A DNA stretch of 64,000 nt. It comes from Candidatus Peregrinibacteria bacterium GW2011_GWC2_39_14 (GTDB lineage: Bacteria > Patescibacteriota > Gracilibacteria > UBA1369 > UBA12463). The first letter of the stretch is position 1. Every line of letters starts with the position of its first letter. Below the pieces are notes generated by a model, which ran no database searches, had not been told where the DNA came from, and was given only the letters and a program-made list of their open reading frames with translations. The stretch is taken from the NCBI GenBank assembly GCA_000993595.1, contig LBWJ01000005.1, positions 118,649-182,648 on the forward strand, in the 5' to 3' direction. Below, piece by piece: positions 40,924 through 50,248 of the stretch. The translations under genes and the position numbers were made by a program.

Positions 40924-41685
40924 TTATTTCTTTTCAGCGCAGAAATAATAATAATTCTCTTTTGGTATATCTTCAGAGTTAGATTGAATTTTAACGTCAA
41001 TATCTTTAAAGAGCGCAATCATATCTTCCATTTTAATTATAGATTCAAAAGCTAATGGAATTTCATCTCCAATATGTTCATGTGCATAATCTTTTTTGTA
41101 ATCCTCAAACCATTCTTCTGCGATCGCTATGAGGCCTTCTTTTCTGATCGTTCTCTCGATTTCACTTGCGACAACAGGTTTGATTGAATCGTGAAGATGA
41201 TGAAATAAGAATCCGGCCAAAACAATATCGAAAAAATTCGTTTTAAAAGGCATTGATTCAGCTGATTGTATAATCGCTTTTGAAGATTTTAACTTTTTAA
41301 ATATTCTCGCTTTCAAAGAAACGTCAAGAATCGTTTTAGGATAAAAGAAATCAAGGTTTTGAGTGCTGTTTATAACCCTTTCGGAAACATCAATAAGATA
41401 AACTTGTGCTTTATCCATAAGGCCAAATTTATCCAATTCTTGCAAAACAAGCATTGTTGTAAGTGCACCGATTGCAGGGCCAACGTCCAAAATGCGAATT
41501 CTGCTCTTTGATTGAAATTCTGAAAGATGCTGTTGAATATATTTATTTAAATATTCCGCTATCTTCAGATTTCCTTTGACAGCAAAAAAATCAACAAGTA
41601 ATTTTTCTTGTATATACCTTTTATGACTTCCGAATCTTATTATGGAAGATGTTATATAGTCCTCTGATGTTAGTTTTTTATACAT
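40924..41685 (-). CDS. SAM-dependent methyltransferase (class I)
   Basis: This 253-residue protein has the Rossmann-fold methyltransferase signatures: motif I ILDVGPAIGALTTML (about residues 65-79), an acidic strand end at VYLIDVSERV, and FDIVLAGFLFHHLHD (motif IV region). The substrate is unknown. The N-terminal 60 residues are helical. The gene is convergent with the Rel gene, with 2 bp between their ends, and is transcribed from the AT-rich region at 41.7-42.0 kb. Confidence 0.85.
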   Translation of the reverse strand: MYKKLTSEDYITSSIIRFGSHKRYIQEKLLVDFFAVKGNLKIAEYLNKYIQQHLSEFQSKSRIRILDVGPAIGALTTMLVLQELDKFGLMDKAQVYLIDVSERVINSTQNLDFFYPKTILDVSLKARIFKKLKSSKAIIQSAESMPFKTNFFDIVLAGFLFHHLHDSIKPVVASEIERTIRKEGLIAIAEEWFEDYKKDYAHEHIGDEIPLAFESIIKMEDMIALFKDIDVKIQSNSEDIPKENYYYFCAEKK

Positions 41686-42036
41686 GTGTGTAAATTAATT
41701 GACATAATAATTTGACCCTAAAAAGCATTAATTTCTATTATTTTCTCATAACAAAGAGCAAAACTCAAATATCAAAATTTATCTCAAGATACAAATTTAG
41801 TAGTTTTAGATAGAATTGTCAATAGATTTTACCAAAAAGTTAACAATTTGATAGATATTTAATTGAGGCGTATTTTTGCAAAAAAGCATTGATATTTATT
41901 TAAAAGAGTTTTATATTCTACGCGAAGAAAGAATTATATAGATAATTTTGTATATTTTTTTTGACACACAGAGCAATAGCGAAGCGGTTGCTCCATATAA
42001 ATAAAAACGTCACGAAGTGACACCTAATAAAATCCC
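41686..42036. other. AT-rich divergent intergenic region with two leader hairpins
   Basis: No gene is seen in these 351 bases. The left two thirds are very AT-rich. At 41971-41993, GAGCAA...TTGCTC forms a hairpin, and at 42009-42021, GTCAC-GAA-GTGAC forms a second; both lie just before the TrmB-like gene. A TTGACA box is at 41961-41966, but I see no -10 at the right distance; TATAAA at 41996-42001 is too far. The region probably contains the promoters of both flanking genes. Confidence 0.5.
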
Positions 42037-42870
42037 ATGTTTCAAGATCTCATAAAATTCGGTTTAGCCGACAAAGAGGCCAAGATTTATTTAGCCTTGC
42101 TTGAGATGGGTCCTTCAACCGTTACCGAAATTTCAAAAAAAGCCAAGATAACACGCACAAACGGCTATCACGTTTTAAACGGTTTGATAACAAAAGGCCT
42201 TGTAAGTACATATGAAGAAAAATCAAAAATGGTTTTTATAGCCGAGAATCCTGAAAGAATCGTAAGTATGTTGGAAGAAAATCTTAAGGAGATAGAAACA
42301 AATATTCAGCGCGCGAAAAAGGTTTTGCCTGAATTTAAAGCAATTCATAGGCATCCAACCGGCAAATTAAAGATTAAGTTTTACGAAGGCGTAGAAGGAA
42401 TTATCAGCGTATATGAAGATACGTTAACCGCAAGGTCAACGATTTTAGGTTATGCGTCAGTTGAAAATCAACATTCGTTTATGCCGGGCTATTTTCCGGA
42501 ATATTATGATAGACGCACGCGCAGAGGAATCCCCGTTAAGGCTATTTTGGCTTATACGGAAAATTCCTTCAGGATTAAAGATCTGGACAAGGCACACATC
42601 AGAACTTCAAAAATAATTCCGGTAAAATATAGAATTTCGCCTGAAATCGATATTTATGACGATAAAGTGACAATAATGTCGCTTAAAGAAAAATTTGGCG
42701 CAATTATAGAAAGTCGTGAAGTTGCGGATGCATTTAAGAAGCTATTTATGCTCGCATATGAAAGATCATCGGAATATGACGAAAAGATAGGCAAAAAATA
42801 CGATCCTGAGCTTGAGAAGCAAATGAATAAAGAAGCAGACAAGATGAAGGATATAACGGAAGAAGATTAG
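42037..42870 (+). CDS. TrmB-like transcriptional regulator
   Basis: This is a 277-residue protein. The N-terminal winged helix-turn-helix (LIKFGLADKEAKIYLALLEM, then TVTEISKKAKITRTNGYHVL) is TrmB-like, followed by a short coiled coil (about 85-110). The C-terminal domain (YEGVEGIISVYEDTLTARST...) resembles the ligand-binding or PLD-like half of the family. A paralog is at 50184-50960, with the same order and the shared segments YEDTLT and SPEI.IYD.KV. It is likely a DNA-binding regulator, target unknown. A terminator follows at 42898-42936. The leader has two hairpins. Confidence 0.82.
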   Translation: MFQDLIKFGLADKEAKIYLALLEMGPSTVTEISKKAKITRTNGYHVLNGLITKGLVSTYEEKSKMVFIAENPERIVSMLEENLKEIETNIQRAKKVLPEFKAIHRHPTGKLKIKFYEGVEGIISVYEDTLTARSTILGYASVENQHSFMPGYFPEYYDRRTRRGIPVKAILAYTENSFRIKDLDKAHIRTSKIIPVKYRISPEIDIYDDKVTIMSLKEKFGAIIESREVADAFKKLFMLAYERSSEYDEKIGKKYDPELEKQMNKEADKMKDITEED

Positions 42871-42896
42871 AAGTTTAAAAATCGCCCCTCACTCGA

Positions 42897-42936
42897 TCCG
42901 TCTGAGCCAATGCTATTGACTCGGACGGGTTTTTTT
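42897..42936 (+). terminator. Intrinsic terminator after the TrmB-like gene
   Basis: CCGTCTGAG (42898-42906) and CTCGGACGG (42920-42928) form a stem, with an inner CAAT/ATTG pair, followed by GTTTTTTT. A textbook rho-independent terminator. Confidence 0.92.
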
Positions 42937-42976
42937 GGTAAAATATATAGATACAAATAAAAATAAAAAAACAAAA

Positions 42977-43681
42977 ATGAACACAGTTATATTCAATGCA
43001 TTGAGTTTGAGCTTATTTAAGCCGGCTAGGCTTGCTTTTAAAATGAGCGGGAATAGCGGAGAGCAGGCGCGCAGCGCTGAGGCGAATGAAGTTCTTGAAG
43101 TCGTAGATCGGTTTAAAGAAAATATTGCAAAGTCGCCGGAGGTGACAAGGGATAAAATTGAGCGGGAGTACGTAGAAGCAAAAAATAAGCTTGAGGGAAA
43201 ACTTAAATCCGTAAGTCGAAATGGTAATTTTGTAAACAGTGCTGAATTAGCAGAGCTTATAGATTCTCAAATGAAGGCGTTAGGGGAAATAAAAAATAGA
43301 TATGTTAACATCCAAAGACAGGAAGAAGTCACTCTTAATAGAGTGAATAAGGGGGCCTTAAAGAGGCTCGGGTTTGTTTTGACGCTAGCAAGCATGCGCA
43401 ATGACGAAATGATGCTTGATTACGAACCTGAAGAGAAGGACTTAAGCAGAACAACGCAATTGGAAAATCAAAGATTAACCGCTATGACGGAATTTTTAAA
43501 AGGTTCTAAAGACAAGCAGAGCTGGACTAAGAGCAAAGAGGGGCTTGACTCAGATTTGTATAGACTAGATGAAGATGGATTTATATGTTCAAAAGATGAA
43601 AAAGGCAGAGAGTGCAGATATATCAAATCAAAAGATAAAGATGGCAAAGTAGACTATGTGAGAATTGTGACAAGGCTATAA
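42977..43681 (+). CDS. LFKPARLA-family protein (short paralog)
   Basis: This 234-residue protein starts MNTVIFNALSLSLFKPARLA and shares the N-terminal charged helical domain of the genes at 1-406 and 446-3952, including REYVEAKNKLEGKL and SQMKALGEIKNRY. The C-terminal part carries DEDGFICSKDEKGRECRYIK, which resembles DKDGNICKDDDGYY of the large paralog. No signal peptide. The frame is open upstream to 42935, but the ATG at 42977 gives the family N terminus. It is followed by a secreted Fn3 protein 33 bp downstream. Function unknown. Confidence 0.75.
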   Translation: MNTVIFNALSLSLFKPARLAFKMSGNSGEQARSAEANEVLEVVDRFKENIAKSPEVTRDKIEREYVEAKNKLEGKLKSVSRNGNFVNSAELAELIDSQMKALGEIKNRYVNIQRQEEVTLNRVNKGALKRLGFVLTLASMRNDEMMLDYEPEEKDLSRTTQLENQRLTAMTEFLKGSKDKQSWTKSKEGLDSDLYRLDEDGFICSKDEKGRECRYIKSKDKDGKVDYVRIVTRL

Positions 43682-43714
43682 AATTAATAAAATAAACAAA
43701 TAACAAAAACAAAT

Positions 43715-45388
43715 ATGAAAAAAATAAAGATTTTCGCGTCTTCATTGCTCGTTGCGGTTATGATCTTAGCGCCATGCGTAGCTATTATAAAAACAGCGAA
43801 AGCTGAGGTTGCGGAAGCGCCGGTTGCAGCTACTGTTGTAGGCGATGTAAACGTTCTTAAGGCAACTGCCGGAGATTCTTCAGTTAGCCTTGAATGGGAG
43901 GCCGCAAAAGGCAACGTTACAGGCTACAAGGTCTATTACGGCACAGTTTCCGTAAAAAACGACAATGAGGCCAAATACACGCAATCGCTTGATGCGGGCA
44001 ATACGCTCAAATATGTGGTTGTCAATTTGGAAAACGGAAAAACTTATTATTTCGTGGTCACAGCATACGATTCAAAAGGCGTTGAAAGCGATTTCTATAG
44101 CCCGGAAATTTTTTCAGTTCCAATGAGCAGTCTTTCGGCCGCGCTGATTTCTATGCCACAAGATCAAGGCAATAAAGTGGTTGCCACAGAAACAACAGAA
44201 GATTCAAAAGTTATTAAAATTGAAAAAGTTGAAGCTGTTGATACGATAACAGTGAAAGTCACGCTTTCGGTTGCGGTTGTTTTGCCTGAAAATGCACAAG
44301 ATTTATTTACGATTCAAGATAATAAAACGCTCGACCTTTTAAAAGTAAATAAAGCTGAATTAGATATGGAAGACGTAACGAATAAGACGGTTTTGCTCAC
44401 AACGGACGTTCAAATTCCTGAAACGGAATATTTGTTAACGCTCGGCGGAGATCTTAAAGGCACAAGCGAAGAAGTTGTCGTAAGCGGAAAATCAGATGCG
44501 CTTTTGTTCAAGGGAACAGATAAAGAACATGTTGAAAAATTGGTTGCAACAACTGAGGATCCGGCTTTGGATCCAGCCGCAGAGGCAGATAAGCTTCCAG
44601 CAGATCCTGCCGTCCCTGAGGTAAAGCCCGCAGACGTTGTTGCGGACAAACCTGCAGCAGAAGTTCTTCCAGCAGCGCCTGAAGTTGGTACAACAGAAGT
44701 AAAATCAGTTAAAGCAACTGATGAAAAAACAATCAAAATCGTTTTCACAAAAAAGATCGCATTGTCAGTCGATCCAGTGACGAATTTTGCAATCGTTCAA
44801 AAAGAAAATTCTGAAAAAACACTTGAAATAACAGGTGTAAAACTTGAAGAAGACAACACAACAGTTACACTCACAATCAAAGAGTCAGACAACGAAAAAA
44901 TTCACTCATTTATAGTAAAAGGAATTTTGGATATTGATGGAAAACTGGTTGATGAAGTGAAAAATACAAAAGAATTTACGCCAATTTATAAAGATATAAC
45001 CCCACCGGAAGATGCAACGAACTTCAACGGTGAAAATATTGAATACAAGGCAAAATTGACGTGGGCGGCAAGCTTAAACACTGCTGGCGATTTCAAAGAA
45101 TATGTTTTGTATAAGAGCAATGATGGCGGAAAAAATTATTCTGTTTTCAAAAAGCTTGATATCAAAGCTGTCACTTTTGAAGTTGCAAAACTTGCTCCTG
45201 GCAAAGAATATAATTTCAAACTCACAGCCAAGGATAAAAAAGGCAATGAAAGTGTTGGTGTTTTAACAAAAGTTCTTATTCCTGAATTACCTGCAACAGG
45301 CCCAGCCGGAGTTTATGCCTTAATGATCGCAGCTCTTGGATTCGGAGTTATGAACTATGGCAGAAAATTAGCGAACGACAAAGCTTAA
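43715..45388 (+). CDS. Secreted Fn3/Ig-like protein with LPATG-type C terminus
   Basis: This is a 557-residue protein with a signal peptide (about 1-30, ending KTAKA). It has an Fn3 domain (about 45-140, SVSLEWEAAKGNVTGYKVYY), an Ig-like domain (about 165-260), an Ala/Pro/Glu-rich linker (about 265-325), a second Ig-like domain (about 330-425) and a second Fn3 domain (about 430-520). The C terminus is LPATG (about 525-529), a hydrophobic helix and the basic tail GRKLANDKA, the arrangement used for sortase anchoring. No sortase gene is in the window. It is probably a cell-surface protein. Confidence 0.88.
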   Translation: MKKIKIFASSLLVAVMILAPCVAIIKTAKAEVAEAPVAATVVGDVNVLKATAGDSSVSLEWEAAKGNVTGYKVYYGTVSVKNDNEAKYTQSLDAGNTLKYVVVNLENGKTYYFVVTAYDSKGVESDFYSPEIFSVPMSSLSAALISMPQDQGNKVVATETTEDSKVIKIEKVEAVDTITVKVTLSVAVVLPENAQDLFTIQDNKTLDLLKVNKAELDMEDVTNKTVLLTTDVQIPETEYLLTLGGDLKGTSEEVVVSGKSDALLFKGTDKEHVEKLVATTEDPALDPAAEADKLPADPAVPEVKPADVVADKPAAEVLPAAPEVGTTEVKSVKATDEKTIKIVFTKKIALSVDPVTNFAIVQKENSEKTLEITGVKLEEDNTTVTLTIKESDNEKIHSFIVKGILDIDGKLVDEVKNTKEFTPIYKDITPPEDATNFNGENIEYKAKLTWAASLNTAGDFKEYVLYKSNDGGKNYSVFKKLDIKAVTFEVAKLAPGKEYNFKLTAKDKKGNESVGVLTKVLIPELPATGPAGVYALMIAALGFGVMNYGRKLANDKA

Positions 45389-45455
45389 TAAGTTTTCAGA
45401 AATTATTCATTAACTGTTTAGAAAAATTTAATACACATATGAAAAAATTGCTTGC

Positions 45456-46289
45456 ATGAAATATGCGGCAATTTTTATTTTAATTATGATTTTCGTATCG
45501 GCATTTTTATTAAACGAACTGCCGGATAATAGGTTGCACATCTATTTTTTGGACGTTGGTCAAGGTGATTGCATTTTAATAAAAAGCCCTGATAATAAAA
45601 CGATTTTAATTGATGCCGGACCGGGTTCATCTGCTGTAAAATTGATTGGCAAAACGCTTGGTCACTTGAACAGAAAAATAGATTTGATGATTCTTTCACA
45701 TCCGCACAAAGATCATTTTGAAGGCATGCTGGAAGTTGTAAAGCGTTATGAAATAGGCAAAATTCTGCTACCGAACGCGGGTTCCTCTGATCCATTATAT
45801 TCAACGCTTTTAAACGAAATTAAATCACGCAAAATTGAAACCGCATTTGTTCCACAAAATTCAGATATAGATTTTGGTGCAGGAGTTTTTATGGATTTTT
45901 TATATTCAGACTCGGCTATTTCAGATAAGAAATCTGCTAATGAATCATCTGTGATTTCGCGCTTATTATACGGAAAAACAAGTATTATTTTTACAGGTGA
46001 TGCGCCAGTCGAAGAAGAATATTCAGCGTTAAAATCAAATAAAGATTTTTCAGTAAATTTAATAAAAATCGGCCATCATGGAAGTAAATATTCAACAAGC
46101 GAAGAGTTTTTATATGAAATAAATCCGACTTACGCAGTTATTCAAAGTGGTTCAAAAAATCGCTATGGTCATCCGCATAAAGAAGCCTTAGACCGCTTGG
46201 AAAAGCGTAATATTCAAATATTCCGAAATGACTTTTCCGGCACTCTTGAATTTATTTCCGATGGCGAAGCAATCTACGCCCCGATTTGA
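45456..46289 (+). CDS. ComEC/Rec2-like metallo-beta-lactamase hydrolase
   Basis: This 277-residue protein has an N-terminal hydrophobic anchor or signal (about 1-20), then a stand-alone ComEC-type hydrolase domain: YFLDVGQGDCILI (33-38 DVGQGD), SHPHKDH (81-87, metal binding), FTGDAP and GHHGSKYST. In ComEC this domain is thought to degrade one DNA strand during uptake. Here the channel domain is absent, so it may be a separate extracytoplasmic nuclease or phosphodiesterase. Stop codon TGA. It converges on murA. Confidence 0.88.
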   Translation: MKYAAIFILIMIFVSAFLLNELPDNRLHIYFLDVGQGDCILIKSPDNKTILIDAGPGSSAVKLIGKTLGHLNRKIDLMILSHPHKDHFEGMLEVVKRYEIGKILLPNAGSSDPLYSTLLNEIKSRKIETAFVPQNSDIDFGAGVFMDFLYSDSAISDKKSANESSVISRLLYGKTSIIFTGDAPVEEEYSALKSNKDFSVNLIKIGHHGSKYSTSEEFLYEINPTYAVIQSGSKNRYGHPHKEALDRLEKRNIQIFRNDFSGTLEFISDGEAIYAPI

Positions 46290-46324
46290 AAATTCAAAAA
46301 TTGATAATTAATTATTTCCCCGGC

Positions 46325-47596
46325 TTAGATATTCTTAATCGTGCAAGTCTTCTCTATGCTTGCCCCCAATTTTCTAAGCTTTTCATCCATCTTTTCATAT
46401 CCGCGATGAAGATATTGGATGTTGGAAACTTCAGTTGTAGAGTCAGCACAAAGTCCTGCCAAAATCATTGCCGCACCGGCTCTAATATCAAGGCTTGAAA
46501 CAGGGCATCCACGCAATTTTGAAGGTCCGATTATCAAAGCTTGATTTGGATTTAAAATTTCGACTTTTGCACTCATTTTTTCAAGTTCCATCAAATAATT
46601 AAGCCTTCCTTCAAAAAGTGTTTCAAAAATCTTGCTAACGCCACTTGCTTGCGTCAAAAGCACTCCAAATGGTGCCTGTAAATCAGTCGGAAAACTTGGA
46701 TAAGCGGCGGTTCTTAAAATCCTAATTGATTTTAATTTTTTAACAGGAAAAACTTCAACATAATTTTTTTGAACATTTAATTTCACGCCCATCTCTTCCA
46801 ATTTTTGCCATAAAATATCAAGAAAAGAAGTATCAATTCCGGTTACTTTCACATGCCCTTTTGTTAATATTCCGGCAAGTGCAAAAGTCCCCGCTTCAAG
46901 ATAGTCTCCACAAATTTCATATTCGGCACCATGCAAACTTTTCACACCTTGAATATTCAAAGTTGTTGTTCCAATCCCTGCAATTTTCGCACCCATTTTT
47001 TTCAAAAATTTACACAAATCTTGAACGTGTGGTTCTGTTGCCGCAAGTCTTATTTCTGTATCCCCTTTTGCGCATACGGCCATCATAATTGCATTTTCTG
47101 TTGCCGTAACGCTCATTTCCGGAAGTACAACGGGCCCGCCCTTCAATTCCTTCACTTCAATATTTATTCCGGTTTTATCATTTTTAATTTTTCCTCCAAA
47201 TTTTTCAAAAACAAAAGTATGCGCATCAATCGAACGTTTTCCAAGAACGCATCCGCCTGGAAAGCTCATATCAACTTTTCCTTTTCGTGCAAGCAAAGGT
47301 GGAATAACCAAAATCGAAGCTCTCATGTGGCAAACAGCTTCCTTTGGTGGCGTAATACCTTTAACTTCCGAAGTTTCAATTTCAAGAACATTATTTTCAA
47401 AATTAACACGTGCACCAAGTTCTTTCAAAATATCAATCATGGAATAAATATCCGCAATTTCCGGCACATTCTTCAAAATGCATTTTTCTTTCGTAAGCAT
47501 CGTTGCGCACAAAATCGGAAGCGCCGCATTCTTTGATCCGCTGACTCGAACTTCTCCATTAAGCGGAGTTCCGCCTTTGATGAGATATTTAAACAT
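46325..47596 (-). CDS. murA: UDP-N-acetylglucosamine 1-carboxyvinyltransferase
   Basis: MurA transfers enolpyruvate to UDP-GlcNAc, the first committed step of peptidoglycan synthesis. The 423-residue protein has the Lys22-Asn23 pair (VSGSKNAALPIL), the catalytic loop with Cys116 (FPGGCVLGKRSIDAH), and the C-terminal pattern RAGAAMILAGLCADSTTEV. The catalytic Cys is retained, so fosfomycin sensitivity of the target is expected from the family. The minus-strand leader contains a TATAAT-like element (ACTATAATTT, about 47620). Confidence 0.97.
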   Translation of the reverse strand: MFKYLIKGGTPLNGEVRVSGSKNAALPILCATMLTKEKCILKNVPEIADIYSMIDILKELGARVNFENNVLEIETSEVKGITPPKEAVCHMRASILVIPPLLARKGKVDMSFPGGCVLGKRSIDAHTFVFEKFGGKIKNDKTGINIEVKELKGGPVVLPEMSVTATENAIMMAVCAKGDTEIRLAATEPHVQDLCKFLKKMGAKIAGIGTTTLNIQGVKSLHGAEYEICGDYLEAGTFALAGILTKGHVKVTGIDTSFLDILWQKLEEMGVKLNVQKNYVEVFPVKKLKSIRILRTAAYPSFPTDLQAPFGVLLTQASGVSKIFETLFEGRLNYLMELEKMSAKVEILNPNQALIIGPSKLRGCPVSSLDIRAGAAMILAGLCADSTTEVSNIQYLHRGYEKMDEKLRKLGASIEKTCTIKNI

Positions 47597-47642
47597 AATG
47601 ATTTATATACTGCGAAATTATAGTATTTAAGCCAAAAAAAGT

Positions 47643-48116
47643 CTACCGCTCTCCGGGAATTTTAATGCGTCCTCTTTCTCCGCGAAAATCGGTAAGGATG
47701 GTGCAATTTTTCCAAGGGACTCCATGTTTATCAAGAACCTTGCGTGCCATATCATGTATTTTAGGGCAATAACGCGCATCGGTTATCAATTTATTTGGAT
47801 CAGCAATTTGTCTTAAAAATTTAATAGCCGAAAGCTCACCGGTATCCAAAAGGCTTCCCAGCAATTCGACTGCTCGTCTTCTTTTTTCAATTAAAGCATT
47901 TGATAAAGCGATTTGAGCCAGTTTATTAGGCTCTCTCGCACAGCGATCAACGTCCGCATATTCAGGCTGTGCAGACGCAACAAGGCTTTTCCTGAACGGA
48001 GTGGTAAGAGCTCTTAATCTGGCGAAATAGTCAGGACGCGAGGAATCAGAGCGGCCATTGCCTCCTTTGTCATTATCTCTTCCACCGTCACAACTTAATT
48101 TATCTCTTTCATCCAT
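47643..48116 (-). CDS. Hypothetical protein
   Basis: This is a 157-residue protein. The first 30 residues are polar and Gly/Asp/Arg-rich (probably disordered), and the rest is helical with a basic C terminus. Four Cys are scattered without a clear metal motif. It lies upstream of murA on the same strand (46 bp) and may be co-transcribed with it. No family recognised. Confidence 0.6.
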   Translation of the reverse strand: MDERDKLSCDGGRDNDKGGNGRSDSSRPDYFARLRALTTPFRKSLVASAQPEYADVDRCAREPNKLAQIALSNALIEKRRRAVELLGSLLDTGELSAIKFLRQIADPNKLITDARYCPKIHDMARKVLDKHGVPWKNCTILTDFRGERGRIKIPGER

Positions 48117-48161
48117 AGAAAATCCATTTTATCAGAATTCGCCAATTTGTAAAGCCAAAAT

Positions 48162-48190
48162 TTGACATAAGCCAGATTTTCAGGTTTAAT
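48162..48190 (+). promoter_or_regulatory. Promoter of the 48212 gene
   Basis: TTGACA (48162-48167), a 17-bp spacer and TTTAAT (48185-48190). The ATG at 48212 is preceded by CCTTTATTAAAAATTT, which resembles the leaders of the genes at 62554 and 63261. Confidence 0.5.
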
Positions 48191-48211
48191 AAATCCCTTT
48201 ATTAAAAATTT

Positions 48212-50248
48212 ATGGCGATATCTCGGCCAGCGGAAATAAAAGAAGTAGTAGATGGGGAAATAGAGCTTTTACTTGCAGAAGGAGAAGCTGTAATGCGCGA
48301 AGGTGTAAAAATTCCACCTATAAAAGAGTTAAAAGCAACAGACAGATCAAAGTCACCGCTTGATCCAAGCATGGCTGACACGGTTAGTGGGGCATTAGCG
48401 GAGGCTTTAGCGGGAATGTTGAAGGAGATTGCTGATGCTAAGCATTTTATAGCCTGTATTACGGAAGGAATACAAATGAGGGTTAGAGAAGTGGCAAAGA
48501 GGCATATAAAACAGGTATTTAAAGAGTTTTTAACCGAATACGAAGGTGAGCAAAGAGCGGAAGCCGTTAAGCAATGGATAAAAGAATGTTTGGACATAAG
48601 TTTTGATTTTTTCTGGGACGTTTTAAGCATTTTGTCCGAAATAGATGATAAAACTTTTTTTGATCCAAAAAATCCATCCAGCTTCTTGGAATTTAATGAA
48701 CAAATCGGGCTGGCATTTGTTTCCGCATATCAAAGTCATCCAAAGCCAGAAGATGTGTTGAGAGCTATAAGTGTAAAAATGACATTAACTGAGCTCACGA
48801 ATCCAGAAAACGATGAAGAGCCTTTTAGAGTGGATAGCATATTTTTGCGTGGAGCATCTGTCCCGCAAACATATCCAATTCTTAAACGATTTGATGATTT
48901 ATGCGATGATCCGGAGGTGGCATATGAAGTGTATGACGCTCTTTACAAAGGGCTGAGTGAATTGGTGGAAAAAACTACAAACGGAAAGCAATTAGCACAT
49001 CCAATAAGGAGCGTGAGTAATGGATGGGGATTATTAGTAAAAGCCCTCCAAGGATACAGTGAAATTGTTTTACATGCACCAGAGTATGCATATTTGAAAA
49101 TGTTTAATAATGATCCTTACACATATCGCGTTGAAGGATGTTTTACAGCGGCGGCCTCTATGAAAAAAGAAAGACAAGACGAGCGTGAAAAGCACGAAAA
49201 AGCTAGTCGTGGTGAGGGAAAACTTGAAGGCGGAAGGAGGAAGGTGCATATTATTATGCTTGTGCCGATGTTAAGAGATGGCAAAAGAATTGATATAAGC
49301 ACCGAAATTAGATATATCAGAGAGCATGCTCCGTCGGCAATAATTGTCGTTGATGCTGCTCAAGACCATTTATTTTATCCGGATGCAGACGTTGTTTTAT
49401 ACAGTAAAAGGCTGGGAGGAGCTGGGACGGGCATTGTAGCTTTGAATAAGGATAGAACGGAAGAAACGTCTTTACGCGATGCATTCAACGTTCCAGGAAC
49501 TTATCGCACGGGCGATTTAGCGCGAGCTTACGGAGCAATGTGGTATGAAACAAAGCAAACCGCACGTTTCGCAAATCATTTTGGAGAACTTTTAGTCAAT
49601 CCGGCGCTTTGGGGGTTCAAGGGCAAAGGGACTTACATAGATAGTTTATGCAAAGATATTACCGACAGAATAAGGGCTGATAAAGCATTGAAAAAACATT
49701 TTAAAATAATGTATTCAAGCTCACCAAGGAAAAGTGGAGGTAGACACACGCCATGGAACTCATCAAGAACATTGAGTTTCAAAAAACGTCCGGGTTCAAA
49801 TGTGAGCGTTAAGCAATTAGCCGACAAATTAAGAGAAAAAAGAATATACGTAGATTGGTTTTCCATGAAAGAAGAGCCGGCAAAAGAATATTACGAAGAG
49901 ATCTTGGAGATTACAAGAAAGCCATATTCCGAAAAGAGATGTGAGTGTTTATGTAATGCGATAATGGATTTTGAATTACATTATCCGGAGCTGGTTATCG
50001 ATAAGACATTGGGGCTGAGAGAAATATATGCCGGTGGTAATATTGAATACACGGAAGATTTGTATTGGCGCCAAATAAGGCGTTTCAAAGAAGCCGTAGG
50101 GTCTCAGGAAATGATTCGCATCCTAGTTGACATAACAACGCGCAAAGGAGATATCTGTTCATTTTTGGAAGAATTTGCAGACATTACTTCTTCCCTGACT
50201 TCATCATCTTCGCAGCCTTCCAGGCCAGATCAAACACTATCTTCATAG
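48212..50248 (+). CDS. Unknown protein with a PLP-dependent aminotransferase-like segment
   Basis: This 678-residue protein has a helical N-terminal half (about 1-300) without a recognised domain. Residues about 344-440 resemble the core of fold-type I PLP enzymes of the class V/cysteine desulfurase kind: AIIVVDAAQDHLFYPDADVV (Asp381, Gln384), then LYSKRLGGAGTGIVAL, where Lys399 would be the Schiff-base lysine. The last 240 residues are mixed alpha/beta. No signal peptide. If the match is real, the enzyme is much larger than usual and the domain order is unusual; the full active site cannot be verified by eye. Its 3' end overlaps the convergent regulator gene by 65 bp. Confidence 0.7.
   Translation: MAISRPAEIKEVVDGEIELLLAEGEAVMREGVKIPPIKELKATDRSKSPLDPSMADTVSGALAEALAGMLKEIADAKHFIACITEGIQMRVREVAKRHIKQVFKEFLTEYEGEQRAEAVKQWIKECLDISFDFFWDVLSILSEIDDKTFFDPKNPSSFLEFNEQIGLAFVSAYQSHPKPEDVLRAISVKMTLTELTNPENDEEPFRVDSIFLRGASVPQTYPILKRFDDLCDDPEVAYEVYDALYKGLSELVEKTTNGKQLAHPIRSVSNGWGLLVKALQGYSEIVLHAPEYAYLKMFNNDPYTYRVEGCFTAAASMKKERQDEREKHEKASRGEGKLEGGRRKVHIIMLVPMLRDGKRIDISTEIRYIREHAPSAIIVVDAAQDHLFYPDADVVLYSKRLGGAGTGIVALNKDRTEETSLRDAFNVPGTYRTGDLARAYGAMWYETKQTARFANHFGELLVNPALWGFKGKGTYIDSLCKDITDRIRADKALKKHFKIMYSSSPRKSGGRHTPWNSSRTLSFKKRPGSNVSVKQLADKLREKRIYVDWFSMKEEPAKEYYEEILEITRKPYSEKRCECLCNAIMDFELHYPELVIDKTLGLREIYAGGNIEYTEDLYWRQIRRFKEAVGSQEMIRILVDITTRKGDICSFLEEFADITSSLTSSSSQPSRPDQTLSS

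Noticed and set aside
44410..44748. Minus-strand ORFs inside the Fn3 protein gene
   Set aside because: They are shadows of the Ala/Pro-rich linker and Ig-like domain; no independent support.
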